A stretch of DNA of 64,000 nt from Apostichopus japonicus (Eukaryota > Echinodermata > Holothuroidea > Aspidochirotida > Stichopodidae), in assembly GCF_037975245.1 (NCBI RefSeq), contig NC_092572.1:1153501-1217500 (forward strand). The letters are read 5' to 3'. The translations under genes and the position numbers were made by a program. The first letter of the stretch is position 1, and every line of letters starts with the position of its first letter. Under the pieces are notes generated by a model, which worked only from the letters and a program-made list of their open reading frames with translations, was not told where the DNA came from and did not search any database. Positions 21,249-33,184 of this stretch are shown here, in pieces.

Positions 21249-24077
21249 AAGATGTAACTTAATGTATATGTGCATTCTTTAAGTTAAGGCTTTTTAGACA
21301 TGTAACACACTTTTATTTAACTAATTCTCGATTAAATATTTGTTATAACCTTTTATGTTATTACTTACCTAAGTACGATTTTCGTGATACCAAGACAGAA
21401 CAATGTAGTTTAATTGTTAGTCTCTTACATTGTCATAAATCAGTATGTTTCTTTGACAAAGCACCTTAAAACAAATTAATTAAATACACAACAAGTACAG
21501 ATAAATGTACTCATCTTCTCTGTTTTCTTCTTGTTATTGTCTTTTTTGTAGTATATTTATTTCATGTAATGTCTCCTTCTAAAGTATTCTCATATACGTT
21601 TGATTATAATACCCGTTTGACCGGTTTGACAAACAAATGTGTTAACTTTATGCATTTGACGTCATCTTCACTAAGTGTGACGAGATACTAATTGTTTGTT
21701 TTAAAAGTCAAATGTACTAATGCAATATGGACCTGTGAAGCTCTACTATTATGGGATATGTCGTTAATTTCGAGGACAGTAAACATATACCTTACTCTCC
21801 CTCGTTTCCCTTGCTGTCGTTCTGTCCACTGAATCATTGCCTACTGTCGTGTTCCAAAAGTATACACGAGACAGTCAGCGTCCTAGTTTTGAGTATTACA
21901 TCTAACGTCGGTCTGAAATTAACGGCAAGTCGTCATTCAAATTGGAGGTTGATATCAGTGTGATCATCTAAATATGAACGTAAGCCTTGAGTAACAATAC
22001 AGAGGGAACAAAGAAAACATGGTTTCTAACTTTCGTCTTAATTCCCATATTCACATAATATGAGGCTAACTATATAATACCCTACCGGGCCTGTGAAATA
22101 CATTCCTCTGAAGTTAAAGTCTTTCCGGAAACGTATTACTGCGCATGTAAATCGCTTCACGGGCACAGAGAATATGTCAATTATGTGACTGAGCACCCCA
22201 GGGTTCCCAGAAAGGGTTGAATTATATTTTATACACCTTCCTTTTCCTAAAATTTTTTGTGCAGTCATGTCGATATGAACACTTACCAAATGCTAAAGCT
22301 TCGCCACTTGGACCCATTGAAATACCTCACTGAGAGATTTAATTTCTCTGCCCAGAATTTGTTAATGTGTTTAAACTGACTAAGAGATAACAGGTAACAT
22401 CTAAACATACTGAAGCTTTCCGGGGCTTTGTTGCAAGGGCTCTGAGATACATTCAATAGAATCTTCGAATTAACCCTCTTTCTGACATGTATTGTTTATT
22501 TCGCAGCTACCGTGAATTAGCTTAACAGATCCTTCTTATCTCAAGTCGATACAGTATGCACTAGTAATGTGACAAAATGCTACTTTTGTTGCATATTTTG
22601 CATTTTTGTTGTTGCACTTTTGTTGCCTAGAAAGACGCTCTCAGATAATATAGTTGGTCAAAATGGTGAATGTTTTTCACCAGTAGTAGCTGTAGATTGA
22701 AAGAAGACTTTGTATTGCTAGTAAAAAAAATAATCAGAATATTGAGAAAAAAGTGCCCATTTCATCGAAACAAAGATATTTTTTGCGAAAGGAAAACAGG
22801 TACTGATCTATGCGGTAATAAATGTACATTGAATGTCAAACTAATAGGTTTATTACCATATATTGTAACACACAGCTCAAAGAATGGAAGTGTAATTTTA
22901 ATCAGTTCAAGTAGACAATACAAATTAGCACTAAAGAATGAAACTACAGCCCAAACACTTATGTATTTATTTTCCCGCGCCCTTCATTGATAAGTGTTCT
23001 TTTAAACGACCAAGTCGTATAACATTTAATGAAATGGACACTTCAATGCAGTGATCAAATTAATGCGACATTGCTTTGCAAGTATCTGGTAAGATTAGTT
23101 GTAATAAGTTCGTAGAAAACCATGCCGTATTTTCCTGCGCTACAATAATGCGGCACACGTCCCGACCATACATGAGTAAGCAGTCGTGTCCAAATATATT
23201 AAATACACAGTCTGAAAAAAAATGTTCTTCCCCGCCTGGCATAACTAACTTGATCCTCCTTTATTTTCGTGATTTCGACTTGGATGGGGTAATTCTGCAC
23301 CGTATCAGAGATGACTTCGCGGGTCACGCAAGTCTATTGGAGCTCCCCGTACTAGACTTTGCTGTAATGTAAACAACGTATACGTACACGGATACTGCTA
23401 GCCGAGTTTCTGTGCTGTTTGGGCCTAGTTTATAATAGTTTACTAGTAGAAGCTTACTAGTACTAGTATCGACAGTTTTTAAAGTTCAATACGAAGAGAT
23501 AAGTTGATAGTTTCACAGTAGTTTCCCATTCTTTCAGTAATTAAAAGAGGATTTTGAACAAAGTAAAATTATTAGTTAAAGAGAGTGAAAGTTCTCTCAC
23601 AAATTACAATTCACAATATCACGTTGTTAGATTCGAAGGAACCTTAGCCCAGAATATGCTATTTGCTCTTGGAATTGAACTTCCAAAACCTGGATATGCT
23701 TTATTTGCTTAATTCCTGCTATTGAACTTGGAATTCCGGGTGAAACTGTTTGACTACCTAATAAATGGGCCCTTTTGTCGGATTAGGGTAACCAACTTGT
23801 TATAACACGTTCGTGACTGCAAAACAGGAACATCTTTAATAGCCTTTACCAAACAATCATTTAAAACATCGAGTAGCATGGACAAATCATTGGTCACCTC
23901 GGCGGTTTCACTTTTACTTAACTGCATCTAGTGTCTTAAAGCTATCCGGATAGTAGCATATACACGTTTGTACTTACCTGCAATGAAGAATTAAGGTCCA
24001 TTTTAATAGCTAACAATTGAAAAATACATCCGATACTTAGTTGCCGTTATTTATATAACACCAAACACACACGCACA

Positions 24078-24098
24078 CACACATATATATACATATAT

Positions 24099-24176
<78 letters not shown>
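24078..24176. repeat. (TA)n microsatellite in copy A
   Basis: About 100 bp of TA/TACA repeats. Copy B has no TA array at this place and instead carries about 230 bp of other sequence (41,560-41,790). Confidence 0.9.
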
Positions 24177-24179
<3 letters not shown>

Positions 24180-27043
24180 TCGATGGAACAAAACATAACC
24201 AATATTAAAAACAACAACAAGTTGTTTATCAAGGTCTGACACAAATAATACCCACGTTATGTAGCGTAATCGGACTTATATTTTAAAATACAAAAATGTA
24301 AGATGAACCATAAATTTGCCAAAATACAGAATACAACTAAGGATTTGGCTGAATAAATCACGATTCAGCAGGCTAAATGTTCATTGGTACTGTGAACAGG
24401 GCTTATATAGTCAAATTTGAGTAGCGAATACAGAAAAGGGCGGGGTATACAAGTTTTCTGTTAGTAGGTTCTTTGGTCTAGTTTTAGGAGATCATTGCTG
24501 CATCTACATCTACAATCTACTAACCATTGGTTCTTAGAGAATGTTAATAATCAGTAAAGCACCCAGTTACAAAATAAGTATAAACATTGTGTATAACATT
24601 ATGCTGGTATTATATTATCCTCGGCCCGTGTTACTACCGGTATTATACACATTATGTGTATTATGTTCGTATTGATAAATATTTGCTTCCGGCAAAGATA
24701 GAAGTCATTGTTCGAACACAAAATAAATTTGAAAAAAAGAAGCTTGATATAAAGACTACTTTAACCTTGCTGGACACATCGTCATTAAATATGGCATACC
24801 GTATGGCGATCAAGAAAACCTAGCTTTTACCAGCTACTCAAGCTAGTGCAAGTCATGGTTTGATATATCGCATGCAATTTTTTTATTTTATGGCCAAAAC
24901 AATAACAAAGAAATGCCTAGACCAACATAAATATACATTTTATTGAAACAGACCGGTAAGGATGAGTTGTCAGCGTTATTTATTCCTGAACTGTAGAAAA
25001 ACAGTTATAATTCAAAGTAAACACAAATAAATATAATAATATGATTTCTTTGCCTCTACATAAAAGTTCAATGAAGTTCAATGATGACAAAGTGAGCAGA
25101 CACCTTGCATGAGTCACATGTTATATAGTTAAGTTAATAGCTATGAAATATTATTTCATGGCGGTTCATTCGACTCCTTTCCAATCGAATGAGTAATTCT
25201 AATGCCGTATACTCTGGAAGGAGAGGACAGAGTGCTGGGTGGCAAGTTGGCAGGAGTATTGACATTTCTGTCAACATGTATGGATATGCATTACGTTATA
25301 CTATTAATAATTGAATGAATGGCTAACTAGTTTTAATCTATTATCAGTGGGGAACCTTTGGAGTATTGACCCTTTTTGCTTCCCTAATAATAGTACAGAC
25401 ACAACGGTTATAAACTCTTTAGTGAAGATCTAATTAACTAAGTTCAGCAAACAGCTTTTACAGATAAGAACGAATATGTTTGCCATATTAGCAAAGTGAC
25501 TTTACTTGTGTCATTGCTCTCAGAGGAAATGTGAATAGAGGGCGAACATCAGGGTGAATTTTATAGGACGTGTGTTAGTCGTGTTCTGAATTCTCGAATT
25601 CTGTATGACCGACCCTTAGCCTGAGTCGCAACCTAAACCCGTTGGGTCCTTCAACGCCGGTGTACAGCACAGTAAATTGTTATCAGTTACATAATAAAAT
25701 TATGTTATTGTCGATATTCTTTAAACTTTGTAAATTGTCAGGCTATTATACATGTACTATTTGATTGGATACAGAGATTGTGGTTTGAGGTTAGCTTAAA
25801 CCTTTGTGTCAACTAGTTTCATCACCATGTACGATGAAGATACATCCCAAAATTGTTTGAAAAACCAATTGTGTATTGTATGGTTTATTAATGTATAATG
25901 TTCAGTATGTGTATGTAGGAAATGGCAGAGGTGAATAGTAGGAAACGCAATCCTGACATAGTAAAGGTCTACTGTGGATCTGTATATGACATTTTCTCCA
26001 CAGTAGTCCTACGTATTCCATTACTCATATCCCTTACTCTATTATCCTGTATGGTAAATTTGAGTGTAAACAATAATATAAAATATTTACGTTTATTCCA
26101 ATATTTAACCTCCCTTATTCATCTGTTTATAGAATAAATCAAATAAATAAATACAAATGTTGTATTTGTTTGTTGAAATAACTGTATTGAAAAACAAGGT
26201 TCAGTTCCAAAAGCATAAGAAAAGTAGTTCATGGAGTAGTCACGACAAGCTTTTAGCACATATTTTCCAAGTTCAACTGACCACGTGATCATTGATGTTC
26301 TTCATTAATAAATACAAAACTATTGTTCATAATTTGACATCCTAGCAAAATGGTTCTCATGAAATCTGCCATGTTCTAATTTTGGCGTTCGCGTAATGCT
26401 AAAACTGTTGGTGCTGTTATTTGTCATAAATCGCAGTTGAACTACACCATTTGTCTAGCTGTATATGGCATTGTCCTGTACAATTAAATTTTACATATCG
26501 ATGCCTCTCTTATGAATTAATCTTCTGAAGCAACTCCCCCTGCCACCAGGGTCCTTCAGTCGTTAAAATTGTGTCAATAAAACTTTACTTTCCAACTGTA
26601 TCTAACTAAAGCAGAATCTTCGAAACACTACTTTTTAAGTCGTGATCGCAATCGATCGTAAAGCTAGCATTTATCTTCTGCTTGACAAAATTGGTGACGG
26701 AATGAAACAAACAACGACGTTACACAACGACATGGCAGTTATGAGGAAATGTGCGACAATCTTTGCAAGCACTCTCCCACACGCCTCACACATACACACA
26801 ACTTACACACACCTCACACAAACGGCCACGTTAAAATATCTGCCACCGTTCTCTTCCTCAACTCAAAATGGAATCTTGGTCAAACTATTTCTGTATGACT
26901 ATTACATGGACCTTTATGAAATGTCCACACAATGCATTTTCAACTGTTGCTATGGTAAACGATAGTATTTTAATATCATGCAACAGCCTTATAACAATAC
27001 TATATCCCCGTGTACATGACATGTTGGGTGCACGGCTTAAATA

Positions 27044-27606
27044 ACTTAAGGCCTTGGTTTTCAACCTTTTTTCGATCACGAGCCCAATTCGTCTTCCGAG
27101 CCGTCCTCGCGAGCCCATACCCTACCCTGCAAAGTTATCAACTTCGTAAAATCAATTTCACAGCGTTTATTAGTGTATTCTTGACACAAGTGACCCGGGG
27201 ACTCAATCAGAGCTATGTATGTTCCTCCGTGATCAGATGACAGGTACTGCCCAATTAGAGCCTATCTCAAAGATTTCTTGCAACCCTCAATGGTACAAGG
27301 CAATGGTACAAAGCAAGGCTTCCACACATCATAACCTTGGTAAATACGTAGTGTGCAGTGGTTGGTGGGTGTCACCGAATTCTCTTATACTAGTCTTATA
27401 GGGTTAGGGTTGAGTAAATTTTACCCGTTGTACAAGGTTTCATCGAAGAGGCTTCCTAAGAAACATCATCATGTGCCTTCGCCACCAGCCCCCAAAAATG
27501 CCACAATTTTTAATCATTACTGGGGCAATGCTCGCGAGCCCACAAAATCGGCTTCGCGGGCCCAAATGGGCCCGCGAGCCCAAGGTTGAAAACCACTGAC
27601 TTAAGG
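27044..27606. mobile_element. Non-autonomous hAT-type transposon, 547 bp, with 8-bp TSD
   Basis: The element spans 27,052-27,598 and is flanked by perfect 8-bp repeats ACTTAAGG (27,044-27,051 and 27,599-27,606). Its ends are complementary: left CCTTGGTTTTCAACC, right GGTTGAAAACCACTG, then GC-rich GAGCCC/GGGCTC subterminal motifs. An 8-bp target duplication and CAGTGGTTTTCAACC-type ends are the hallmark of hAT transposons. There is no transposase frame, so it is a MITE-like derivative. The whole 26,240-27,700 block is absent from copy B. Confidence 0.88.
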
Positions 27607-28055
27607 TCTACCTTATAGCAAAATAGCGAACGAAAGATTTATCGTACTTACAAACTGAGCATAACGTAAAATAAAGTTTACTGTTTTGTTTTCTCCAAAA
27701 TATAATTTAACTGTACCGCCAAGCAGTCGTTCCTTTCGAGGCAACCGGCAATAGGAAGAAGAATTACTTGTGGCGATTTACTCAATATTATTAAATAATA
27801 TTATTAAATGTGTATTATGTATTCAATATTACTGTTGGGCATATTACACATATACTCCTTTCGGATATTCGAAACGTAACGGGACAGAACGTTCGACAAA
27901 GATCTTTTGTGAAAACTGTGTTGCAACTATAAGTTGTAGACAATGCCATTCCAGTTTTTTGTATAAATCTGCCTCTGAAGAGATCATCTTATTATCGAGT
28001 TGTTACGGTTATAAATTTCGCTTACTGCTATTGTTTCTCTGTGATAACAATGAAG

Positions 28056-28098
28056 TGAAAGTCAAAGTCAAAGTCAAAGTGAAAGTTAAAGTGAAAGC
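28056..28098 (+). repeat. (GTCAAA/GTGAAA)n 6-bp minisatellite, copy A
   Basis: About seven 6-bp units. The homologous tract in copy B lies at about 45,522-45,560 with fewer units. It produces a Lys-Val repeat in one frame, which I do not regard as protein. Confidence 0.85.
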
Positions 28099-28796
28099 TC
28101 TTATATCGTTTATTTGTTATGATTTAAAATATCTATAAGCATGCTTCAATTCTATTAGATTACCCTCTTAATACAATATAAGGGGAGATAATGAACTAAT
28201 ATTCTGAAGTCATTGTACTTTATGATAATGATGTATTAGTGTTTTAATTTCCCTACAAGAGAACAATAAATCACTGAAACACTGCGGCTACACCCCCTCC
28301 CCACCCAAACCCAATATATATAGTGCTGAGATATATTCCAAGGTTTACAAGAGGAGAAATTCTTCTGTCTGACATTTAGTTGTGTGCTTCAAATTGCTAA
28401 GAGGCCAAGAACTAGATGGCAGTGCTGCAGCTCCTGGTAGCTTCCTCGTTGTTGTCCCAGCCAATAATTTACACCATCGAAAATACTTCATACACGTAAA
28501 GATTCATAAGTTATACAATTATAAAAGCAAATTGTACTTTTTAAGAAAGGTGAATCGAACAGTCACTGCATTTGATTTCTAAAAGCTAAGCGGTATCGAA
28601 AGCGACGCTACTAGGTCAATGCAGCCAGTACCGACAAAGAAAAACACCCATCCACTGATGCCGACCCACTTAAAGAAATAGAATCTCTCCACCAAACTGG
28701 AAATTGAAAGGAAATTCTTTGCTCAATGGAGAAAGCATGAAAGTTCCATTTCCGTGCGTACAGGGTGTCAAATATCAAGCAAAATTACCAAAGGTC

Positions 28797-29400
28797 AAAC
28801 TAAGGTTGGACTTGATAATTATGGTTTGTCCTTTAAGGGTCAGATTATTATATTCCTGTTCATATCCTTGCTACGCCACTACCACCCATATTTAGAGGAT
28901 TGACACGCATCCAAACGTAAATACGGATCATATGGCATGTGAGTTCAGCATGATGCCTGCGTGATATATTAATCACATGACTACACTCACATTTCAATAG
29001 TAACATTAATTTTTACGTTATTTGAAAGTGCTAAAACTACAACCTTACTTGTTTGTGTTTCATAACGTATAAGTTAGCATTACCCATTGAAAAGCTCAAG
29101 TTAAATTTTCCGCATATGAAAATGTTAGTGCGTTCATATATATTTAACGCAAAAAACCAAGTTTGGACTTGATGATTATGGTTTGTCCTTTAAGGGCCAT
29201 TTATATTCCTGTACATCTCCTTGATACGCCACTACCACCCCATATTAAGAGGATTGACACGGATACCAACGTAAATGCGGAGTAAATGGCATGTGACTTC
29301 AGCGTGATGCCTGCGTGATATATTAATCAGATGACTACACTCACATTTCAACTCACAGTTAAATTTTCCGGCATATGAAACTGTAAGTGCATTCATATTT
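28797..29400 (+). repeat. Local ~360-bp tandem duplication inside copy A
   Basis: The stretch from TTGGACTTGATnATTATGG through GTGATATATTAATCA occurs at about 28,808-29,010 and again at about 29,163-29,370. Copy B has one version (about 46,247-46,435). The duplication therefore happened in A after the large duplication, or was lost from B. Confidence 0.8.
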
Positions 29401-32400
29401 AACGGAAAGAAATTTCCGTATGTATTGTGATAATAGTGTCAACATTTTTTTTAATAGATTCTCAAACAAACATCGAGATAAACAAATCTAAATTAACTGT
29501 GTTCAAAGGGAGTATTGAATCGGCATCCATTAGATGCACCAATGTTAAGTTTTCGTGAATTATTGCGAAATCCCAGAAATACAGCTCTAAGGTGAGAAAA
29601 GTTCTCACAATCAACATTTACAGTTTGCCTTTACTACATGATGAAGAATAATCAAATCAATTAAAAAGTTATACATATGCAGATCAATAACATTGAAAAA
29701 TACTTCTGGTTCTCCATACTAAGTAACTTTACCACAAGTGATAGTAAACATATGAGCATACTCAAAACATGTTGAACGACTTAGATCAAGGTTAGAGAGA
29801 ACTTTTAAGCTAAGCCTCAAAACAGCATCGATGGAGGGGGGGGGGGGTGCGCGTTGGAAATTAGTACTACACCATTCCTCCTCTCGTTACATTTCACGCC
29901 AAAACGTTAAATATATTGACGAATACATTTCGTTTCCAACATTGAGGGTTAAAACAAGGAAGTTGGTAAAGTGCTATGCAAGTTTGCCTTATTTTCTATG
30001 GATTGGACCATCCCACAACTTATGTAGGCATTAACTAATATACTGCTTTACTGATATAAAGTGATCAATAATATATGAACAACAATTCTGAAATGTTTGC
30101 AGTTCCTTTGAAGAAGCTATTCATTTGTAAATGAAAGTCGAAAGTGAACGACATGGCACGTTTCCATAATTTCCGGGTATATGTGTGTATTGGTGCTGTG
30201 AAAGTTCGACTCGTGATTTTGTCATGCTGGCTCTTGATATATTGCATAGTGTTAATCCATTAATGGTACATCGTCCGTTATTCGTTTATTATAGCGTGTT
30301 TGTCAGAAACATACATAGTGTTTAATCAGTATTCTTCTTAAACTGTGCAAACGATGTCACTAAAAGGATGAAGGCTTACCATTTCTCAAGATACAAAATA
30401 CACCTGTGTGACATAGTATTAGGGTTTTTTTTTTGTACACTAGAACAATAATTTAAGAAGGAAATATTGTTTTTCACATGGATGCTTTGGTTTCAAAACA
30501 TAAAAAATAACAAGAAAGCACATATTATAAACCTGTAAGCATTATTTTTGCTCCTCATAAATTGTTGGTGCCCCTCCAACTCGGAGTATCTGCGTCCCAA
30601 GGGCCCAAATATTTCTGTAAAGCCGTCTCCCCAAATTAGTTCGTTCTTATCAAAGCCAGCATGGCGAAAAATATAGACGGCTGGGCTTCGTGCTTTATGT
30701 ATATAGGTAAGTGATTAGCGTAAGATTGTACAACGTGTGCGAACGTGCTAGGAATTCCTCCTTTTGTTTTGTGCAAAAGGTAAGAACAACTGTGTAAGTC
30801 GCTGCTAAATCCAGTGAGTTGTAATTCATGACAACTACATTTTTCACACAGAACTCGAGCTAATATGATGCATCAAGTGTCTCCGTATTTGAAAATGAAA
30901 GATATATTGACAATAAGATCAGGATTTTGTCGAAATCTGGTTATTATAACGTAAGCTCCCTTGTGCGAGTCCTCGTTTTGGGTGTAACAAGATGGCGCTA
31001 GTGACATTTATATCGCTGCAAAGCGTATAGTTCTTTGCAGGTGCGATATGGTTTCTATGTTTACATTTCTGTGTCACGTGTACCTACAGGGTTTACTTAC
31101 ATTGTACTCTACAGTCAAGTAAACTATAAATATTCAATTTTAACACAAAAATCACTATATAACTAGTTGAAATTTTCCATTTTATTGGGGGTGGGGATCG
31201 ATTATACTTTAAAGGTATATGTATGTTAGCAGTAAAAACAGTGTATTTGCGATTATAGTTTTTCGACCAAACCACCTTTGACCTAAAGTTAAAGCTAGCA
31301 TTGCGCGCCTTAGAGATGTGATTGGGAGGGAGTGGGATTGGTAGGGATGGCTAGGGACGTGTAGGAAGGGGTAGAGAGATTAACTCTAGCTTAAAAGGTA
31401 ACCGAACTCCAAGGGTAATTATCGGCGGGCATTGGATTCCAGTATAGGAACTGCACGTCAGCTGGGCTTTCCTGGAGGGTGTGGTATTTAAGGTTAAAGA
31501 ATGATCCCCAAAATGAGCTACATCATTCCAAATGATATCCTCTTGAAACCACGCTGTTCTTAATGACCATCATTGCAAGGTCTTTAAAACAGGGATGGGT
31601 GACGCTTAATTGGTAGAAGTGTCTGCCTGACACAAATTTTGCAAAATTTAAAAGCATATGGTCCTCGATTAGGATGAGTACTTGAAGAGTACTTGACAGT
31701 ACTTCGTGAAAAGAGAGCTATGTTCTTTTAAAGTAATATCAAGAAGCCACAGAATGTTTGATAATTTACATATGGATTACGTTATAGTTTTACTATATTG
31801 CATATATCTCATGCACCTATACCCCAGCATAATATAATTTACATGCCACCTACTATATTACACAAAATACATGAGCGGTGTTTATCGAACAGTTGGTAGT
31901 ACACCTTTTTACCCAACCAATCCTGCATCATTCCATGGTCACCATAAAATGTTTGATGATATTGACAATATCAAGGTCCGAGCAATGTCGTCATAATTTA
32001 TATTACATCATATGACTACAAGGACTCCATAAGTGAGCAGAAGTTTCTAAAATATAACATAAAAATACCGCAAAAGTACGGCATGAAAAGAACACTTAGT
32101 TAGTAGTCGGATTATAAAATGTTGAACTAGGACACTGTTGCTCGTCACTCGGATCCTACAATGTAGTATGGTACTTGGTAGTGGGACCACAAATACTCGG
32201 AAGTACTTAGTAATGACATAAATGTCCTCATCCACACACTGGTTTAGTGTGCCTCAAATGTATATCTATCTTGATGTTTTCATGCTATGACTTTAAGGTT
32301 AGGGAACAAACCACATAATCACCTGAATACTGCTAGACGAAAATGGAACCTCTGTGATTTCTGTAGCGAAAACTTCTGTTCTAATATGAATGTCTCTCAT

Positions 32401-32977
32401 CAAACCACACGTTTTATCTAGGTCGCTTCTTTTCAAAATTGTCAACGCATGGGCACCTTTTAGGAAAATTTGTCTCGTTACTTGCAAGGTACCCTTTCAA
32501 ATAATAAAAGGCCTCAATTTAGTAACACTACTTTAAAAGGGGTACATCTCATTAATAAAAATGGGCACTGTTAATTCCAAGTTGGATCATTGTGATGATC
32601 GTTCACAATATGTGTACACATGTCCCCTGTGTATCTGGTTTCCCCGCACCTGCAGTAAAAAAGGTTTGTATCACAAATGTGCATTTAATGTAAAGACCTG
32701 AAAATACATGCCATGGAATGAATCAAACTCACACTTTCGACATAATACATTCTACGTTGTGGGCAGATAGATAGCTGGTTATGATTAAGTTACGGTAAAC
32801 CAAAATTTAGAAGATAAAACACTCAGAAACGTGTTGAGTTCACTTTACATCTGATACAGTGTAGCACTTTAAATACTATAAAACAAATTGAGTCTGTAAC
32901 TGATATTGCGCCTGTATACCAGTGCTTAATAAAATGAAGGCCTAGACCTACAGGCACTATTCCTGGATCACGTAGAT

Positions 32978-33184
32978 TTGACTAATGACCCATTTATCTC
33001 TCTGGTGAGCTATCTCTCATATGAGTTTCCTCACTATGGACCTATGCTCGAATTAAAAGTTGGTACTTCATGTAAAAGTAGAGAGGGTTGTCATTTGAAG
33101 GAATCCCAGAAACAGAATCATGTTTCACGTGAAGAAGTAGCTAATAACACAGATTCAGATTCGGATTTGTTTGAAATGTTGTAA
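32978..33184 (+). other. Coding-like tail ending in an acidic motif (copy A)
   Basis: An open frame that ends in TDSDSDLFEML and a stop. The nucleotides encoding this tail are identical in copy B (about 50,609-50,638), but a length change just upstream shifts the frame there. It could be a terminal exon of an unrecognised, now broken, gene. The protein family is unknown and the evidence is weak. Confidence 0.2.

Noticed and set aside
25922-26137. 71-codon frame in copy A
   Set aside because: The homologous copy B sequence (about 44,850-45,060) is interrupted by stops and no domain is recognisable.
27770-28138. 122-codon frame with Lys-Val repeat, similar to a 67-codon frame at 45,399-45,602
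   Set aside because: The similarity is explained by the large DNA duplication. The repeat is a 6-bp minisatellite and the start regions differ between copies.
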